A stretch of DNA of 64,000 nt from Roseateles sp. DAIF2 (GCF_015624425.1 NZ_CP049919.1:1984001-2048000), one strand, 5' to 3'. Shown: positions 38,076-48,385, numbered from the stretch's first letter. Notes: generated by a model from the sequence alone, not told the origin. Numbers and translations: made by a program.

Positions 38076-38891
38076 CTATTGGGCGAAGCTGGCGGCCAGC
38101 GAACCCAGCAGCAGGTTCCAGCCATCGGCCAGCACGAACAGCATCAGCTTGAAGGGCAGGGCCACCAGCACCGGCGACAGCATCATCATCCCCAGGCTCA
38201 TCAGCACGCTGGAGACGATCATGTCGATCACCAGGAAGGGGATGAAGATCAGGAAGGCGATCTGGAAGGCCGACTTCAGCTCACTGGTGACGAAGGCCGG
38301 CACCAGCACGCGAAAGGGCACGGCCTCCGGCTTGACCTCGCCTTCCAGCTTGGCCAGGCGCGAGAACAGCGCGACATCGGACTGGCGGGTCTGCTTCAGC
38401 ATGAAGCCGCGCATCGGCACCTCGGCGCGCTTGAGCGCCTCGTCGAAGCCGATCTGGCCGGTGGAGTAGGGCTGCCAGGCCTCGGCATAGACCTTGTCCA
38501 GGGTGGGGCTCATCACGAAGAAGGTCAGGAACAGGGACAGGCCGATGATCACCTGGTTCGGCGGCGCGGCCTGAGTGCCCAGCGCCTGGCGCATCAGCGA
38601 CAGCACGATCACGATGCGGGTGAAGCCCGTCATCATCAGCAGCACCGCGGGCAGGAAGCCCAGCGCGGTGAAGAACAGCAGGGTCTGGATCGGCACCGAG
38701 TAGCTGCTGCCACCGGCGCCCTGGCCGATGATCAGCGGCAGGCTGGCCGGCGCGCCGGCCTGCTGCGCTAAAGCGCCGAAAGAAACGGCCGACAACACCG
38801 ACAGGGCCAGGCCTTGAGCGACGCGGCGCGAAGGCGCGAACGAAGACAACTCAAGGCGCACGATGCTGGTCCTCCGCGCCACCACCGCCAT
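38076..38891 (-). CDS. fliP: Flagellar export gate protein FliP
   Basis: A 271-residue protein with a cleavable signal peptide (core [15 protein letters not shown]) followed by the FliP family domain: [54 protein letters not shown] and the final [13 protein letters not shown]. The start overlaps fliO by 41 bases. FliP pentamers form the core of the export gate. Confidence 0.96.
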   Translation of the reverse strand: MAVVARRTSIVRLELSSFAPSRRVAQGLALSVLSAVSFGALAQQAGAPASLPLIIGQGAGGSSYSVPIQTLLFFTALGFLPAVLLMMTGFTRIVIVLSLMRQALGTQAAPPNQVIIGLSLFLTFFVMSPTLDKVYAEAWQPYSTGQIGFDEALKRAEVPMRGFMLKQTRQSDVALFSRLAKLEGEVKPEAVPFRVLVPAFVTSELKSAFQIAFLIFIPFLVIDMIVSSVLMSLGMMMLSPVLVALPFKLMLFVLADGWNLLLGSLAASFAQ

Positions 38892-39222
38892 CCTTGCGCA
38901 GCTTGGCTCTGAGCAGTTGGGCGAAGGCCGGTACCGCCAGCGGTGCCGCGGCCGTGCCTTCGGGCTGCGGCGGCATCACATGCAGGGTGCTGATCTGCTG
39001 GGCGGTGACGCCCAGCACCAGCCAGCGGCGGTCCTCGCCCTGGCCGACCTCGACGGTCAGCAGGCGCTGGTTGGGCGCGATCTGCAGCATCGCGACGGTG
39101 CGCATCTGGCCCTGGGCGCCGGCGCCGCCCAGCGGGGTGCGCTTGAGCAGCCACAGCAGGGCCGGGATCAACGCCAGGATGGCGACGAACCAGAGAAGGG
39201 GCAGGAGGTTGTTATTGCTCAT
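38851..39222 (-). CDS. fliO: Flagellar assembly protein FliO
   Basis: A 123-residue protein from the ATG at 39222: one N-terminal membrane helix ([21 protein letters not shown]) and a cytoplasmic domain with the FliO pattern [16 protein letters not shown] and RWLVLGVT. FliO acts as a chaperone for FliP complex formation. The gene is poorly conserved between species, so the call also rests on its place between fliN and fliP. Confidence 0.88.
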   Translation of the reverse strand: MSNNNLLPLLWFVAILALIPALLWLLKRTPLGGAGAQGQMRTVAMLQIAPNQRLLTVEVGQGEDRRWLVLGVTAQQISTLHVMPPQPEGTAAAPLAVPAFAQLLRAKLRKDGGGGAEDQHRAP

Positions 39223-39290
39223 GGCCCGGCCATTCTGGGCCGGGCAGGGGGAGGGCAATCGCCGGTGAAAGCGGCGATTTCCGTCTCAGG

Positions 39291-39728
39291 TCAGGCCTTC
39301 GAGAGGCGGCGCATGCGCTCCGAGGGCGTGACGATGTCGGTCAGGCGGATGCCGAACTTGTCGTTCACCACCACCACCTCGCCCTGGGCGATCAGGTAGC
39401 CGTTGACCAGCACGTCCATCGGCTCGCCGGCCAGCGCATCCAGCTCCACCACCGAGCCCTGGGCCAGCTGCAGGATGTTCTTGATCGGGATGCGGGTGCG
39501 GCCCAGTTCCACGGTCAGCTGGACCGGGATGTCCAGGATCATGTTGATGTCGCTGCCCGGCGCATTGCTGGGCGTCGGCGTGAAGTTCGCGAAGCTGGCG
39601 GGGGCCACCTGCTCGGCCGCGCTCTGCACTTCCTCGGCCACCTCGGCGGGTTTGGCTTCGGCCAGCGCCGCGGCCCATTCGGCCGCCATCGCGTCCTGTT
39701 CGTCTTGAGATGGGGTGTCAGGTGACAT
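39291..39728 (-). CDS. fliN: Flagellar motor switch protein FliN
   Basis: A 145-residue C-ring protein. The first 65 residues are an acidic Ala-rich extension; the C-terminal SpoA domain has LDIPVQLTVELGRTRIPIKNILQLAQGSVVEL and DKFGIRLTDIV. The ATG at 39728 overlaps the end of fliM by 11 bases. It forms the lower C-ring with FliM and docks FliH and CheY-P. Confidence 0.95.
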   Translation of the reverse strand: MSPDTPSQDEQDAMAAEWAAALAEAKPAEVAEEVQSAAEQVAPASFANFTPTPSNAPGSDINMILDIPVQLTVELGRTRIPIKNILQLAQGSVVELDALAGEPMDVLVNGYLIAQGEVVVVNDKFGIRLTDIVTPSERMRRLSKA

Positions 39729-40722
39729 CACGGGCTCCCAGCCAGCCCGCATCGGGGGCGGTCAGCATCTTGTCTACTTTCAGGGCGTACTTGCCGTTCG
39801 AGGTGCCGTAATGGCAGTCGAACACCGGCACGCCATCGATCTTGGCCTTGATCACTTGTTCCAGATCCAGCTCGATGAAATCACCGGGCTTGAAGGCCAG
39901 CAGCTGCTCGACGGTGGCCGGGGCATGGCCCAGCTCGGCCACGATCTCGACCTCGGCGGCCTGGATCTGGTGCTTCAGCAGGTTGACCCAGCGGCGGTCC
40001 GGCTCGGTGGAATCGCCCACCGTGGTCGAGTAGAGCACGTCGCGGATCGGCTCCAGGGTCGAGTACGGAATGCAGAAATACACCGTGCCGCTGGTCTCGC
40101 CGATCTCCAGGGTGAAGCTGGTCGAGACGACGATCTCGCTGGGCGTGGCGATATTGGCGAACTGGGGCTGCATCTCCGAGCGCTGGTAGTCCAGCTCCAG
40201 CGGATAGACGCCCTTCCAGGCCTTCTGGTATTCGGTCGTGATCACCTCGACCAGGCGCAGGATCACGCGCTGCTCGGTGGCGGAGAAATCGCGGCCCTCG
40301 ATGCGGGCGTGGAACTTGCCGATGCCGCCGAACAGCGAATCGATCACCGCGAACACCAGGGTCGGGTCGCAGACGATCAGCCCGGAGCCGCGCAGCGGCT
40401 TGACCGAGACGATGTTGAAGTTGGTCGGCACCACGATCTCGCGCAGGAAGGCCGAGTACTTCTGCACCTTGATGCCGCCGATCGCGACCTCGGGGCTCTT
40501 GCGGATGAAGTTGAACAGCCCGACGCGGATATTGCGTGCGAAACGCTCGTTGATGATCTCCATCGTGGGCATGCGCCCACGCACGATGCGTTCCTGGCTC
40601 GCCAGGTTGTAGTCGCGTATGCCCCCGACCTGCTCCTCTTCCGCCTCGAGCTTCTGGCTCTCGCCGGTTATGCCTTGCAGCAGGGCATCGACTTCGTCTT
40701 GCGAAAGGATCTGCTGGTTCAT
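39718..40722 (-). CDS. fliM: Flagellar motor switch protein FliM
   Basis: A 334-residue FliM. The N-terminus holds the CheY-P binding peptide (ILSQDEVDALLQGI), the middle is a CheC-like domain with NVR-type motifs (RIVRGRMPTMEIINERFARN), and the C-terminus is a SpoA domain. It overlaps fliL by 4 bases (ATGA). CheY-P binding here switches motor direction. Confidence 0.96.
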   Translation of the reverse strand: MNQQILSQDEVDALLQGITGESQKLEAEEEQVGGIRDYNLASQERIVRGRMPTMEIINERFARNIRVGLFNFIRKSPEVAIGGIKVQKYSAFLREIVVPTNFNIVSVKPLRGSGLIVCDPTLVFAVIDSLFGGIGKFHARIEGRDFSATEQRVILRLVEVITTEYQKAWKGVYPLELDYQRSEMQPQFANIATPSEIVVSTSFTLEIGETSGTVYFCIPYSTLEPIRDVLYSTTVGDSTEPDRRWVNLLKHQIQAAEVEIVAELGHAPATVEQLLAFKPGDFIELDLEQVIKAKIDGVPVFDCHYGTSNGKYALKVDKMLTAPDAGWLGARDVT

Positions 40723-41297
40723 TGCACGATGAAGCTGGAGAACAGCACATTGGTGACCGGGCTCTGGACCTGGCGGCGCTTTTTCTTCTTCTTTTTCGGC
40801 GCGTCGCTGGCCTCGTCCTCATCCTCGTCGTCGAGCTCGATGCCCATCGGGCGCACCGACTCGCGCATGATCTCGCGCGCCAGCTTTTCCTTGCCCTCAC
40901 GCGACAGCAGCTCGGCCGAGGTCTTGTAGGACAGCACCATCAGCACATTGCTGCGGATCGCCGGCATGTACGCCTTCAGCTGCTCGGCGAACTTGGCGTC
41001 CACCACCTCCAGAGTCACGCCGACCTGGGCGAAGCGGTCCACTTCCTTGTCGGCGAGGTTGACCGTGAAGGGGTCCAGCGGCACGAACACCGGCGGCGTG
41101 CCGGGCTTGGCCGCGGCATGGCTGACCGGCGCCTCGGCATGGCCGTCCTCGCCGTCCTCGCTCGCCGGCTTCTTCTTCAACAGCAGCAGGGCCGCGCCGC
41201 CGCCCAGCACCAGCAGCAGGACGACCACCAGGATGATGACGAGCTTCTTCTTGCCCCCGCCCGCGGGGGCCGCATCCGAAGCGGCGGCTGTTGCCAT
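40719..41297 (-). CDS. fliL: Flagellar basal-body protein FliL
   Basis: A 192-residue inner-membrane protein: short cytoplasmic N-terminus, one helix (LVIILVVVLLLVLGGGAALLLL), periplasmic linker and FliL domain (FVPLDPFTVNLADKE, FAQVGVTLEV, IRSNVLMVLSYKTSAEL). Near the C-terminus is an unusual acidic-then-basic insert (DDEDEDEASD followed by KKKKKKRR). FliL rings support the stator units. It begins the fliLMNOPQR part of the cluster. Confidence 0.94.
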   Translation of the reverse strand: MATAAASDAAPAGGGKKKLVIILVVVLLLVLGGGAALLLLKKKPASEDGEDGHAEAPVSHAAAKPGTPPVFVPLDPFTVNLADKEVDRFAQVGVTLEVVDAKFAEQLKAYMPAIRSNVLMVLSYKTSAELLSREGKEKLAREIMRESVRPMGIELDDEDEDEASDAPKKKKKKRRQVQSPVTNVLFSSFIVQ

Positions 41298-41425
41298 AAA
41301 GGGACTCCTTGATCAGCGGGCGGTCGGGCGCAGCATCGTCGCGCACGCACCGCCAATGCCTGCCATTATTGGGAATTCCGGCCCGTCCCAAGCATAGAAA
41401 AGCCGCGGATAAGCGTCCATGTTTC

Positions 41426-42850
41426 TCAGGCGTAAAGGTCCACGACGCCGCGGGCACGCGGTGCGGGCCGAGCGGCGGCCGCGGCCGGCTGGCCGAGCGG
41501 GTCGTTGGCCTCGGCGCCGGCGTTGTTGCGGCGGCCCGAGTTCGAGCCGTCGCCGGCCTGCGGCTGCTGCTGTTGAGCGTCGCGCGGCTGCTGGAACACG
41601 CCGCCGCCGGACAGGGTCAGGCCGTTCTCGCGCAGCGCGCTGGCCAGTTCGGGCAGGCCGCGCTCCAGCACCGCGCGGGTATCGGCCTGCTCGCTGTGGA
41701 AGGAGATCTGGGCCTGCTGGCCGTCGACCACGATCTGGATCTGCACCGGCCCCATCTCGGCCGGGTTGAGGTGCAGTTCGGCCTGCTGCACGCCATCGGC
41801 CGCCAGCACGCTGATGCGGGCCGCCATCTCGGGCGCGAACTCGGGGCTGTAGAGCGGCTGGGCCAGTTCCACCGCGCGCGGTGTCGGCGGCGCGCCGTTG
41901 TTGCCGTTCTCGGCGATCGCACCGGCGTGCCGCGCGGCCAGCAGGGCCTCGGCACCCTGCGGCAGGGTGGGCGTGGCCTGCTGGGCCTGTTCCAGCCGGG
42001 CTGCAAAGCTGTCCGCGCCGACAGCCGTCGCCGCCGCCTTGCCGCTGGCCGCGTCGGCCGGCGTTTCGCCCGCCTTGCGCGGGGAGGCTGCGGTGGCGCG
42101 CGCATCGGCCTTGTCGGCGGGCGCGGGGCTAGCGGCGGGATTCTTGCCGTCCAGCGCCACCGGGCCGGCGCGGCCGGTCGCGGCCGGATCGGCGGCGGCC
42201 GTTGTTGCATCTTCTGGCGTGGCGGCGGGAGCGCGGGCATCACCGGCGGCCTGCGGCAGCAGGCGGGCGTCCGGTGCGGGCGTCGGGCTCGTGGTCTGGG
42301 CCGGGTCGGCCGAGGCGGTGGCCGGCGGCAGCCAGGCGGCGGTCTCGGTCGTCGTCTCGGCGCTCACCGGCGGCTTGGCGGCATCGGTGCTGGCGGGCGA
42401 TGGCGTGGCCGCGTCGCCGTCGGCCGCGGCCTTCTTGCGGCCAGCTTCGCTGCGGCCAGCATCCGCCGCCACTTCGCCGGTGCGGGCCGGTGCGGCCTCG
42501 GCCGTCTTGGTCTTTGTAGCGCCGTCCTGGGCCTTGGCGCCGGGCTGCTGCGCGGACGCATTGGGGCGCGCAGCGGGCGGGCGCTGCGGCTGGACGACGG
42601 CGCGCGGCGGCGGGCTGTCCGGCTGCTGCGCGGGGGGCTGCTGGGGCGTCGCGGCCTTGGGCGGCTGGGCCGGTGCGGCGGGCGGCGTTGGCGGTGTTTG
42701 CGGCGGTGCCGCGACGACGTTGTCGCGCAGCAGGGCCGAGAAGCTGGGCAGGCCGCTGGGTTCGGGCAGGCCGCCGGCCGGGCCGCCGGGCAGGGGATTG
42801 CCGCGCTTGGCGAGGCCGGAGAGCAGGGTGTTGGCGGAGAGGCTGGTCAT
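41426..42850 (-). CDS. fliK: Flagellar hook-length control protein FliK
   Basis: A 474-residue protein, very rich in Ala, Pro and Thr over residues 30-300, as expected of the extended ruler region. The conserved C-terminal domain (about 345-440) has ELHLNPAEMGPVQIQIVVDGQQAQISFHSE and LERGLPELASALRENGLTLSGG. It is secreted and triggers the export switch from hook to filament substrates. A gap of about 130 bases follows before fliL. Confidence 0.94.
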   Translation of the reverse strand: MTSLSANTLLSGLAKRGNPLPGGPAGGLPEPSGLPSFSALLRDNVVAAPPQTPPTPPAAPAQPPKAATPQQPPAQQPDSPPPRAVVQPQRPPAARPNASAQQPGAKAQDGATKTKTAEAAPARTGEVAADAGRSEAGRKKAAADGDAATPSPASTDAAKPPVSAETTTETAAWLPPATASADPAQTTSPTPAPDARLLPQAAGDARAPAATPEDATTAAADPAATGRAGPVALDGKNPAASPAPADKADARATAASPRKAGETPADAASGKAAATAVGADSFAARLEQAQQATPTLPQGAEALLAARHAGAIAENGNNGAPPTPRAVELAQPLYSPEFAPEMAARISVLAADGVQQAELHLNPAEMGPVQIQIVVDGQQAQISFHSEQADTRAVLERGLPELASALRENGLTLSGGGVFQQPRDAQQQQPQAGDGSNSGRRNNAGAEANDPLGQPAAAAARPAPRARGVVDLYA

Positions 42851-42872
42851 GGCGGGGCGGACCTGGGGCGCT

Positions 42873-43334
42873 TCAGGCGCTGACGCGCATGAAAGGGTTC
42901 ATCTGGGCCAGCGCGGCGCGGGCGGCCTGTTCGTCGGTGACCTTCTGCTCGCGGCGCAGCGCGCTGCGCAGCAGCTCATGCTGGCGGCGCTCCAGCAGCT
43001 TGCGCACCGAGGCGACGCGCAGCTCCAGCTCCTTCAGCACCGCGCGGGCGCGCTCGACGCGCTGGTCGGCGAAGCGGCTGACCGAACCCTGCTGGTCGAT
43101 CGCCTGGTCCAGGCGCTGACCGAAGTTCTGGTAATGGCCGACGATGTCGATGGTGGTGCGCTGCGTGAACTGCTGCGTCCAGCGCTGCTGGTACTGATGT
43201 CGGTACTCGCCCAACTGGTCGGCCTGGGCGCGCGCGGCGTCGGCCTGGCGTTGCAGCTCCTGCAGCTGCGACAGGGCGGTGTCGCGCTCGGCCTCGGCGC
43301 GCTCCAGCAGGATGGTCAGGGCTTGGGTGCTCAT
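42873..43334 (-). CDS. fliJ: Flagellar export chaperone FliJ
   Basis: A 153-residue, almost fully helical protein that folds as a long coiled coil (heptads through LLERAEAERDTALSQLQELQRQ and QRTTIDIVGHYQNFGQRLDQA), typical of FliJ. It activates the FliI ATPase and escorts chaperones. The position between fliI and fliK confirms it. Confidence 0.92.
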   Translation of the reverse strand: MSTQALTILLERAEAERDTALSQLQELQRQADAARAQADQLGEYRHQYQQRWTQQFTQRTTIDIVGHYQNFGQRLDQAIDQQGSVSRFADQRVERARAVLKELELRVASVRKLLERRQHELLRSALRREQKVTDEQAARAALAQMNPFMRVSA

Positions 43335-43356
43335 GAGGGGGCTCTCCGTAATTCGC

Positions 43357-43383
43357 TTATCGGCCGATTTCAGGAATGATTGA
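43357..43383 (-). promoter_or_regulatory. FliA-type promoter before fliJ-fliK
   Basis: On the minus strand TCAATCAT, 11 bases, GCCGATAA (perfect -10). It overlaps the 3' end of fliI and ends 22 bases before the fliJ ATG. The -35 keeps only TCAA of the TCAAG pattern, so this is less certain than the others. Confidence 0.45.
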
Positions 43384-44794
43384 CCACCGCGCTCAGCTGG
43401 CCGACGCTGGCCTCCAGGGTCGCGGGGGTATGCATGTCCTGTTGCAGCAGGCGGTTCATGTCGGTGTGCAGGCGCACGGCCAGGTCCAGTTCATGGTCAT
43501 GGCCGCTCTGGTAGGCGCCGAGCTGGATCAGGTCGCGCGCCTTGTTGTACTTGGCGAGGAGCTGGCGGAAACGCCGCGCCGACTCCAGATGGCCCTGCGG
43601 CGCGACATTGCTCATCACCCGCGAGATCGAGCGCTCGATGTCGATCGCCGGGTAATGGCCGGCCTCGGCCAGCTCGCGCGACAGCACGATATGGCCATCG
43701 AGAATCCCGCGCGCCGCGTCGGCGATCGGGTCCTGCTGGTCGTCGCCCTCGCTCAGCACGGTGTAGAAGGCGGTGATCGAACCCTCGCCGGCCAGGCCGT
43801 TGCCGCTGCGCTCGACCAGTTGGGGCAGCTTGGCGAAGCAGCTGGGCGGATAGCCCTTGGTGGCCGGCGGCTCGCCGATCGCCAGCGCGATCTCGCGCTG
43901 AGCCATCGCGTAGCGGGTCAGCGAATCCATCAGCAGCAGCACATGCTGGCCCTTGTCGCGGAAATGCTCGGCGATCGCGGTGGCGTAGGTCGCGCCCTGC
44001 ATGCGCACCAGCGGCGGCGCATCGGCCGGCGCGGCCACGACGACCGAGCGCTGGATGCCTTCCTCGCCGAGGATGTCCTCGATGAATTCCTTGACCTCGC
44101 GGCCGCGCTCGCCGATCAGGCCGACCACGATCACGTCGGCCTGGGTGTAGCGGGCCATCATGCCCAGCAGCACCGATTTGCCGACGCCGGTGCCGGCGAA
44201 CAGGCCCAGGCGCTGGCCGCGGCCGACGGTCAGCATCGCGTTGATCGAGCGCACGCCGGTGTCCAGCGGGGTGCGCACCGGATCGCGGTCCATCGCATTG
44301 ATCGGGCGGCGGATCATCGGCTCGTCGTGCACGCCCTCCAGCGGGCCGCGGCGGTCGATCGGGTGGCCATGCGAATCGACCACACGGCCCAGCAGACCGT
44401 CGCCCATCGGCAGGCGCAGGCCGCGGTCCTCGTCGCGGCGCCAGGGATGTTGCGGCTTGCCCAGCTGCGGCGCGCGCGGCGGCGTGAAGCGCGGCAGCAC
44501 CAGGGCGCCGCTGGCCAGGCCGGTGACCTCGTCGGTCGGCATCAGGTAGGCGCGGTCGCCGGAGAAGCCGACCACCTCGGCCTTGACCGGCGGGCTGCCG
44601 CGGCGCGAGCTGTTGCCGACGCGCGGTGCATGGATCTCGCAGACCGAGCCGACCGGCACCTTGACGCCGGTGGCCTCCAGCACCAGGCCGGCGACGCGCA
44701 CCAGCTTGCCCTGCGACTCCAGCGCCACCGGTGTGGCGGCGAAGGCCTGCAGGTCGTCCAGGTAGCGGGTCCAGCGTTCGCGGCGGCTTTCCAT
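43370..44794 (-). CDS. fliI: Flagellar export ATPase FliI
   Basis: A 474-residue F1-beta-like ATPase from the ATG at 44794. Walker [12 protein letters not shown], the catalytic Glu in [13 protein letters not shown], and Walker [18 protein letters not shown] are all present. It energises export of flagellar subunits with FliH and FliJ. It follows fliH after 5 bases. Confidence 0.97.
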   Translation of the reverse strand: MESRRERWTRYLDDLQAFAATPVALESQGKLVRVAGLVLEATGVKVPVGSVCEIHAPRVGNSSRRGSPPVKAEVVGFSGDRAYLMPTDEVTGLASGALVLPRFTPPRAPQLGKPQHPWRRDEDRGLRLPMGDGLLGRVVDSHGHPIDRRGPLEGVHDEPMIRRPINAMDRDPVRTPLDTGVRSINAMLTVGRGQRLGLFAGTGVGKSVLLGMMARYTQADVIVVGLIGERGREVKEFIEDILGEEGIQRSVVVAAPADAPPLVRMQGATYATAIAEHFRDKGQHVLLLMDSLTRYAMAQREIALAIGEPPATKGYPPSCFAKLPQLVERSGNGLAGEGSITAFYTVLSEGDDQQDPIADAARGILDGHIVLSRELAEAGHYPAIDIERSISRVMSNVAPQGHLESARRFRQLLAKYNKARDLIQLGAYQSGHDHELDLAVRLHTDMNRLLQQDMHTPATLEASVGQLSAVVNHS

Positions 44795-44799
44795 GTTGC

Positions 44800-45582
44800 T
44801 CAGGCCTCCGGCTCGTTGTCGGCGCCGGCGCGGCGGTCCTGCCACAGCGACTGCTGGCCCATCGCGGTCGTGACCTGTTGCCAGCGCGCGGCGATCGTCG
44901 CGTCGACGCTGCCGATGTCGGACTCGACCTTGCAGCCGCCGCGCGGCACCTCGGGGTCGGGCAGCACCTGGGCCTCGCGCGCCTTCATCTCCTCGCCGGC
45001 GCCGTCCAGCACCAGCGGCAGGTCGGCCGGGTTGACGCGCACGCGGACATGGCGGGCCGACAGCTGCAGCGCCTCGACCGCGTCATGCGCGACCCGGGCG
45101 ATCACCTCGGGGCGCTGCTCCAGCTCGCTGCGCACGACCTGGCGCGCCAGCTCGACCGCCATGCTGGCCAGCGCCTGGCTCATCTGTTCTTCCAGTTCGC
45201 GGAACTCGGTGTCGAAGCTCTGCACCAGACCGCCCAGCTGGGCGCTCATCTGCTGGGCGAAGCTCTTCTTGAAGGCATCCAGCGCGGCCATGCCGTCGCG
45301 GTAGCCGTCCTGGTAGCCGGACTGGCGGGCGGCATGCAGCAGCTCGTCGATCTGCGGCTCGGGCGCGGCGGCCACTTCGGGCTCGGGGGCCGGCGGGGCG
45401 GGCGGGGCCGGCGCGAAGATCGGCGGGCGCCGGTCGGGCGCGCCGTGCAGGGCGTCGGGGCTCCAGGCGGCGAAGTCGGACAGCTCCTCGCGCGGAATGA
45501 AGCGGCTGTAGGTGCCGCGGCGCTCCTCGCCGGTGCGGCGCTCCGGCGGCGGGACCTGGCGGGGGGGGGGACGGTTGGCCAT
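44800..45582 (-). CDS. fliH: Flagellar export regulator FliH
   Basis: A 260-residue protein with a Pro-rich N-terminus, a helical centre ([17 protein letters not shown], GxxxG-like) and a conserved C-terminal domain ([50 protein letters not shown]). It tethers FliI to the C-ring. Codons 5-8 contain a run of ten C (G on the plus strand, 45561-45570), which encodes the start of the Pro-rich stretch and is a potential slippage site. Confidence 0.94.
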   Translation of the reverse strand: MANRPPPRQVPPPERRTGEERRGTYSRFIPREELSDFAAWSPDALHGAPDRRPPIFAPAPPAPPAPEPEVAAAPEPQIDELLHAARQSGYQDGYRDGMAALDAFKKSFAQQMSAQLGGLVQSFDTEFRELEEQMSQALASMAVELARQVVRSELEQRPEVIARVAHDAVEALQLSARHVRVRVNPADLPLVLDGAGEEMKAREAQVLPDPEVPRGGCKVESDIGSVDATIAARWQQVTTAMGQQSLWQDRRAGADNEPEA

Positions 45583-45597
45583 CGCGCTGCTTCAGCC

Positions 45598-46593
45598 TCA
45601 GAGGAACTGGTCGTCGCCGCCGCCGGCCAGCATGATCTGACCCTCGTCGACCAGGCGGCGCACGATCTTGAGCATTTCCTTCTGCTCGCTCTCGACCTCG
45701 GACAGGCGCACCGGGCCGCGCGACTCCAGGTCCTCGCGCAGGGTCTCGGCGGCGCGGCTGGACATGTTGCGGAAGACCTTCTCGCGCAGCTCGGGGCCGG
45801 CGCCCTTGAGGGCCACGACCAGCGATTCGCTCTGCACCTCCTTGAGCACGGCCTGGATGCCGCGGTCGTCGATCTTCTCCAGATCCTCGAAGGTGAACAT
45901 GTTGTCCATGATCTTCTGGGCCAGGTCGGCATCGGCCTCGCGGATGTAGTCCAGCACCGAGGCCTCGACCGAGGAGCCCATCATGTTGATGATCTCGGCC
46001 GCGGTCTTGACGCCGCCCAGGTTCGACTTCTTCATGCGCTCGCCGCCGGCCAGCACCTGGCTCATCACCTCGTTGAGGTCCTTCAGCGCCATCGGCTGGA
46101 TGCCGTCCAGGGTGGCGATGCGGATCAGCACCTCGTTGCGCTGGCGTTCGGTGAAGACCTTCAGCACCGAGCTGGTCTGGTCGAAGTCCAGGTGCGACAG
46201 GATGGCCGCGATGATCTGCGGGTGCTCGTTGCGCAGCAGCTCGGCCACCGAGTTGGCGTCCATCCACTTCAGGCTCTCGATGCTGGAGACATCACCGCCC
46301 TGCAGGATGCGGTCCAGCAGCAGGTTGGCCTTGTCGTCGCCCAGGGCCTTGCGCAGCACGTTGCGCACATACTCGTCGGTGTCGTTGACCAGCATGCTCT
46401 GGGTCTCGGCCACCGCATCGAAGCGGGTCAGCACCGCCTCGACGCGCTCGCGCGGGATCACCTTCAGCTTGGCGATGGTTTCGCCGAGCTTCTGCACTTC
46501 CTTGGGCTGCAGGTGCTTGAAGACCTCGGAGGCCTCTTCCTCGCCCAGCGACATCAGCAGGATGGCCGCGTCTTCTACGCCTTGGTCGTCCAT
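45598..46593 (-). CDS. fliG: Flagellar motor switch protein FliG
   Basis: A 331-residue FliG with N, middle and C domains. The middle domain has the EHPQIIAAILSHL motif for FliM contact. The C-terminal torque helix carries charged residues that meet the stator (MFTFEDLEKIDDRGIQAVLKEV; MSSRAAETLREDLESRGPVRLSEVE). All domains look intact. It lies 27 bases downstream of fliF. Confidence 0.97.
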   Translation of the reverse strand: MDDQGVEDAAILLMSLGEEEASEVFKHLQPKEVQKLGETIAKLKVIPRERVEAVLTRFDAVAETQSMLVNDTDEYVRNVLRKALGDDKANLLLDRILQGGDVSSIESLKWMDANSVAELLRNEHPQIIAAILSHLDFDQTSSVLKVFTERQRNEVLIRIATLDGIQPMALKDLNEVMSQVLAGGERMKKSNLGGVKTAAEIINMMGSSVEASVLDYIREADADLAQKIMDNMFTFEDLEKIDDRGIQAVLKEVQSESLVVALKGAGPELREKVFRNMSSRAAETLREDLESRGPVRLSEVESEQKEMLKIVRRLVDEGQIMLAGGGDDQFL

Positions 46594-46620
46594 GGTCCGG
46601 TATTCCTTTGTCGTCCCGCG

Positions 46621-48303
46621 TCAGGCCGGCAGCTCTTCGCCGTGGATCCAGCTGCGCATGATGTTGGCCACCGCGACCGGGTTTTCCTTGGCCAGTTGGC
46701 GGGCGCGCTCCAGCTTGTCGTTGGAGACCGGGGCCTCCAGGGCCGGCAGCCCGCCGCCGCCCGGCAGTTCGTGGGCGTCGTCGACCACCGCGTCGAGCTG
46801 GTTCGCCGCATCGGCTTCCGGCTCGGCCGGGCGGGCCGCGCGGATCGCCGGGCGCACCAGGCCGAACACCGCGATCAGGGCCACCAGCACCAGGGCCAGC
46901 GGCACGGCGGCGGTGCGCAGCAGATCCAGCAGCCAGGGCTGCTTCCACAGCGGCACGTCGACCTCGGCCGGTTTGTCGTTGACGAAGGGGGCGCTCAGCA
47001 CCTTGATCGAATCGCCGCGGTCCTGGCTGTAGCCCAGGGCCTCGCGCACCAGCTCGGTCAGCTTGCTCAGCTCCTCGGCCGAGACCGGCTGGCTGTTCGT
47101 CTTGCCCTTGGCATCGGTGACGCTGCGGTGGTTCACCACCACCGCGGCGTTCAGGCGGCGCACCGTGCCGGTGGCGTTGCGCGTGACGCGCACGGTCTTG
47201 TCCAGCTCGTAGTTGGTGACGTTCTCGCGGCGCGTGCTCTGCTGGCCGGCCGTGGCGCCCTGCGCGGGCTGCAGCGCCTGGGCCTGGCCGTTGATCGGCG
47301 CGGTGGCGGGCACCGGCGGCTGGTTGGTGGCGGCGCCGGGCACGCCGGTGGGCAGCTGCGGCGTGGCGTTGATCGCCTCCTGGCTCTGCGCGCTGCGCAC
47401 CGAGGCCTGGGCGTTGGCGCCCTGGTTGGGCTTGTATTCCTCGGCGGTGGATTCGACCTGGGAGAAGTCCAGGTCGGCGGTGACGGTGGCGCGCAGATTG
47501 TCGCGGCCGACCACCGGCTCCAACAGCTCGTAGATGCGCTTGTGCAGGTTCGCCTCGATCTGCTGCTTGTACTGCAGCTGCTGGCTGTCCAGGCCGTTGC
47601 TGTTGTCGTTGTTGTTGGAGAGCAGGGCGCCGGTGCTGTCCAGCACGCTGACGGCCTTGGGGCTGAGCTCGGGCACCGAGGCCGAGACCAGGTGCACGAT
47701 GCCGGCGACCTGGGCGCGGTCCAGGGTGCGGCCGCCGCGCAGGGTCAGCATCACCGAGGCGCTGGGCTTTTGCTGCTCGCGGAAGAAGCCGTTCTGCTGC
47801 GGCATTGCCAGATGCACGCGGGCGTCGGCCACATCGGCCAGCGCGGTGATGGTGCGGGTCAGCTCGCCTTCCAGGCCGCGCTGGAAGTTCAGGCGTTCGT
47901 TGAACTGGGTCTGGCCGATCGAGGTCTTGTCCATCAGCTCGAAGCCGACGGTGCTGCCCTTGGGCAGGCCGGCCGACGCCAGCTTCATGCGCACGTCGTA
48001 GACCTGGTTGGACGGCACCAGGATCGTGCCGCCCGGCTCGTGGCGGTAGGGCACGTTCATCTGCGCCAACTGGGCGATCACCGCGCCGCCGTCCTTGTCG
48101 GACAGGCCGGTGAAGACCGGGCGATAGTCGCCCTGCGAGGAGTAGAGGGTGATCGCCAGCACCACGCCGGCCAGGGTCGCCAGGCCCAGGCCCAGGCCGA
48201 CCTTGCTGCGCGTCGGCAGGGCCGCCAGGCGCTGGGCGAAACCGGCGGGCTGCGCGGGTTCGGCCAGGGCGGCGGGGGCGGGGGTAGCGAGGGCGTTGTC
48301 CAT
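46621..48303 (-). CDS. fliF: Flagellar MS-ring protein FliF
   Basis: A 560-residue MS-ring protein with membrane helices near residues 35-55 and 450-475, ring-building motifs (YRHEPGGTILVPSNQVYDVRMKLASAGLP, RARVHL-like DARVHLAMP), and the C-terminal FliG-binding tail (NIMRSWIHGEEL). It is the first gene of the long minus-strand operon and is divergent from fliE. Confidence 0.97.
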   Translation of the reverse strand: MDNALATPAPAALAEPAQPAGFAQRLAALPTRSKVGLGLGLATLAGVVLAITLYSSQGDYRPVFTGLSDKDGGAVIAQLAQMNVPYRHEPGGTILVPSNQVYDVRMKLASAGLPKGSTVGFELMDKTSIGQTQFNERLNFQRGLEGELTRTITALADVADARVHLAMPQQNGFFREQQKPSASVMLTLRGGRTLDRAQVAGIVHLVSASVPELSPKAVSVLDSTGALLSNNNDNSNGLDSQQLQYKQQIEANLHKRIYELLEPVVGRDNLRATVTADLDFSQVESTAEEYKPNQGANAQASVRSAQSQEAINATPQLPTGVPGAATNQPPVPATAPINGQAQALQPAQGATAGQQSTRRENVTNYELDKTVRVTRNATGTVRRLNAAVVVNHRSVTDAKGKTNSQPVSAEELSKLTELVREALGYSQDRGDSIKVLSAPFVNDKPAEVDVPLWKQPWLLDLLRTAAVPLALVLVALIAVFGLVRPAIRAARPAEPEADAANQLDAVVDDAHELPGGGGLPALEAPVSNDKLERARQLAKENPVAVANIMRSWIHGEELPA

Positions 48304-48385
48304 GAGGCCGGTCGGTCTGTGTGCGGTTTGTCACGGAGCACCTGGACGGTGTTCCGATGTCTGCAATTATTCGGATTCGGCCCCC

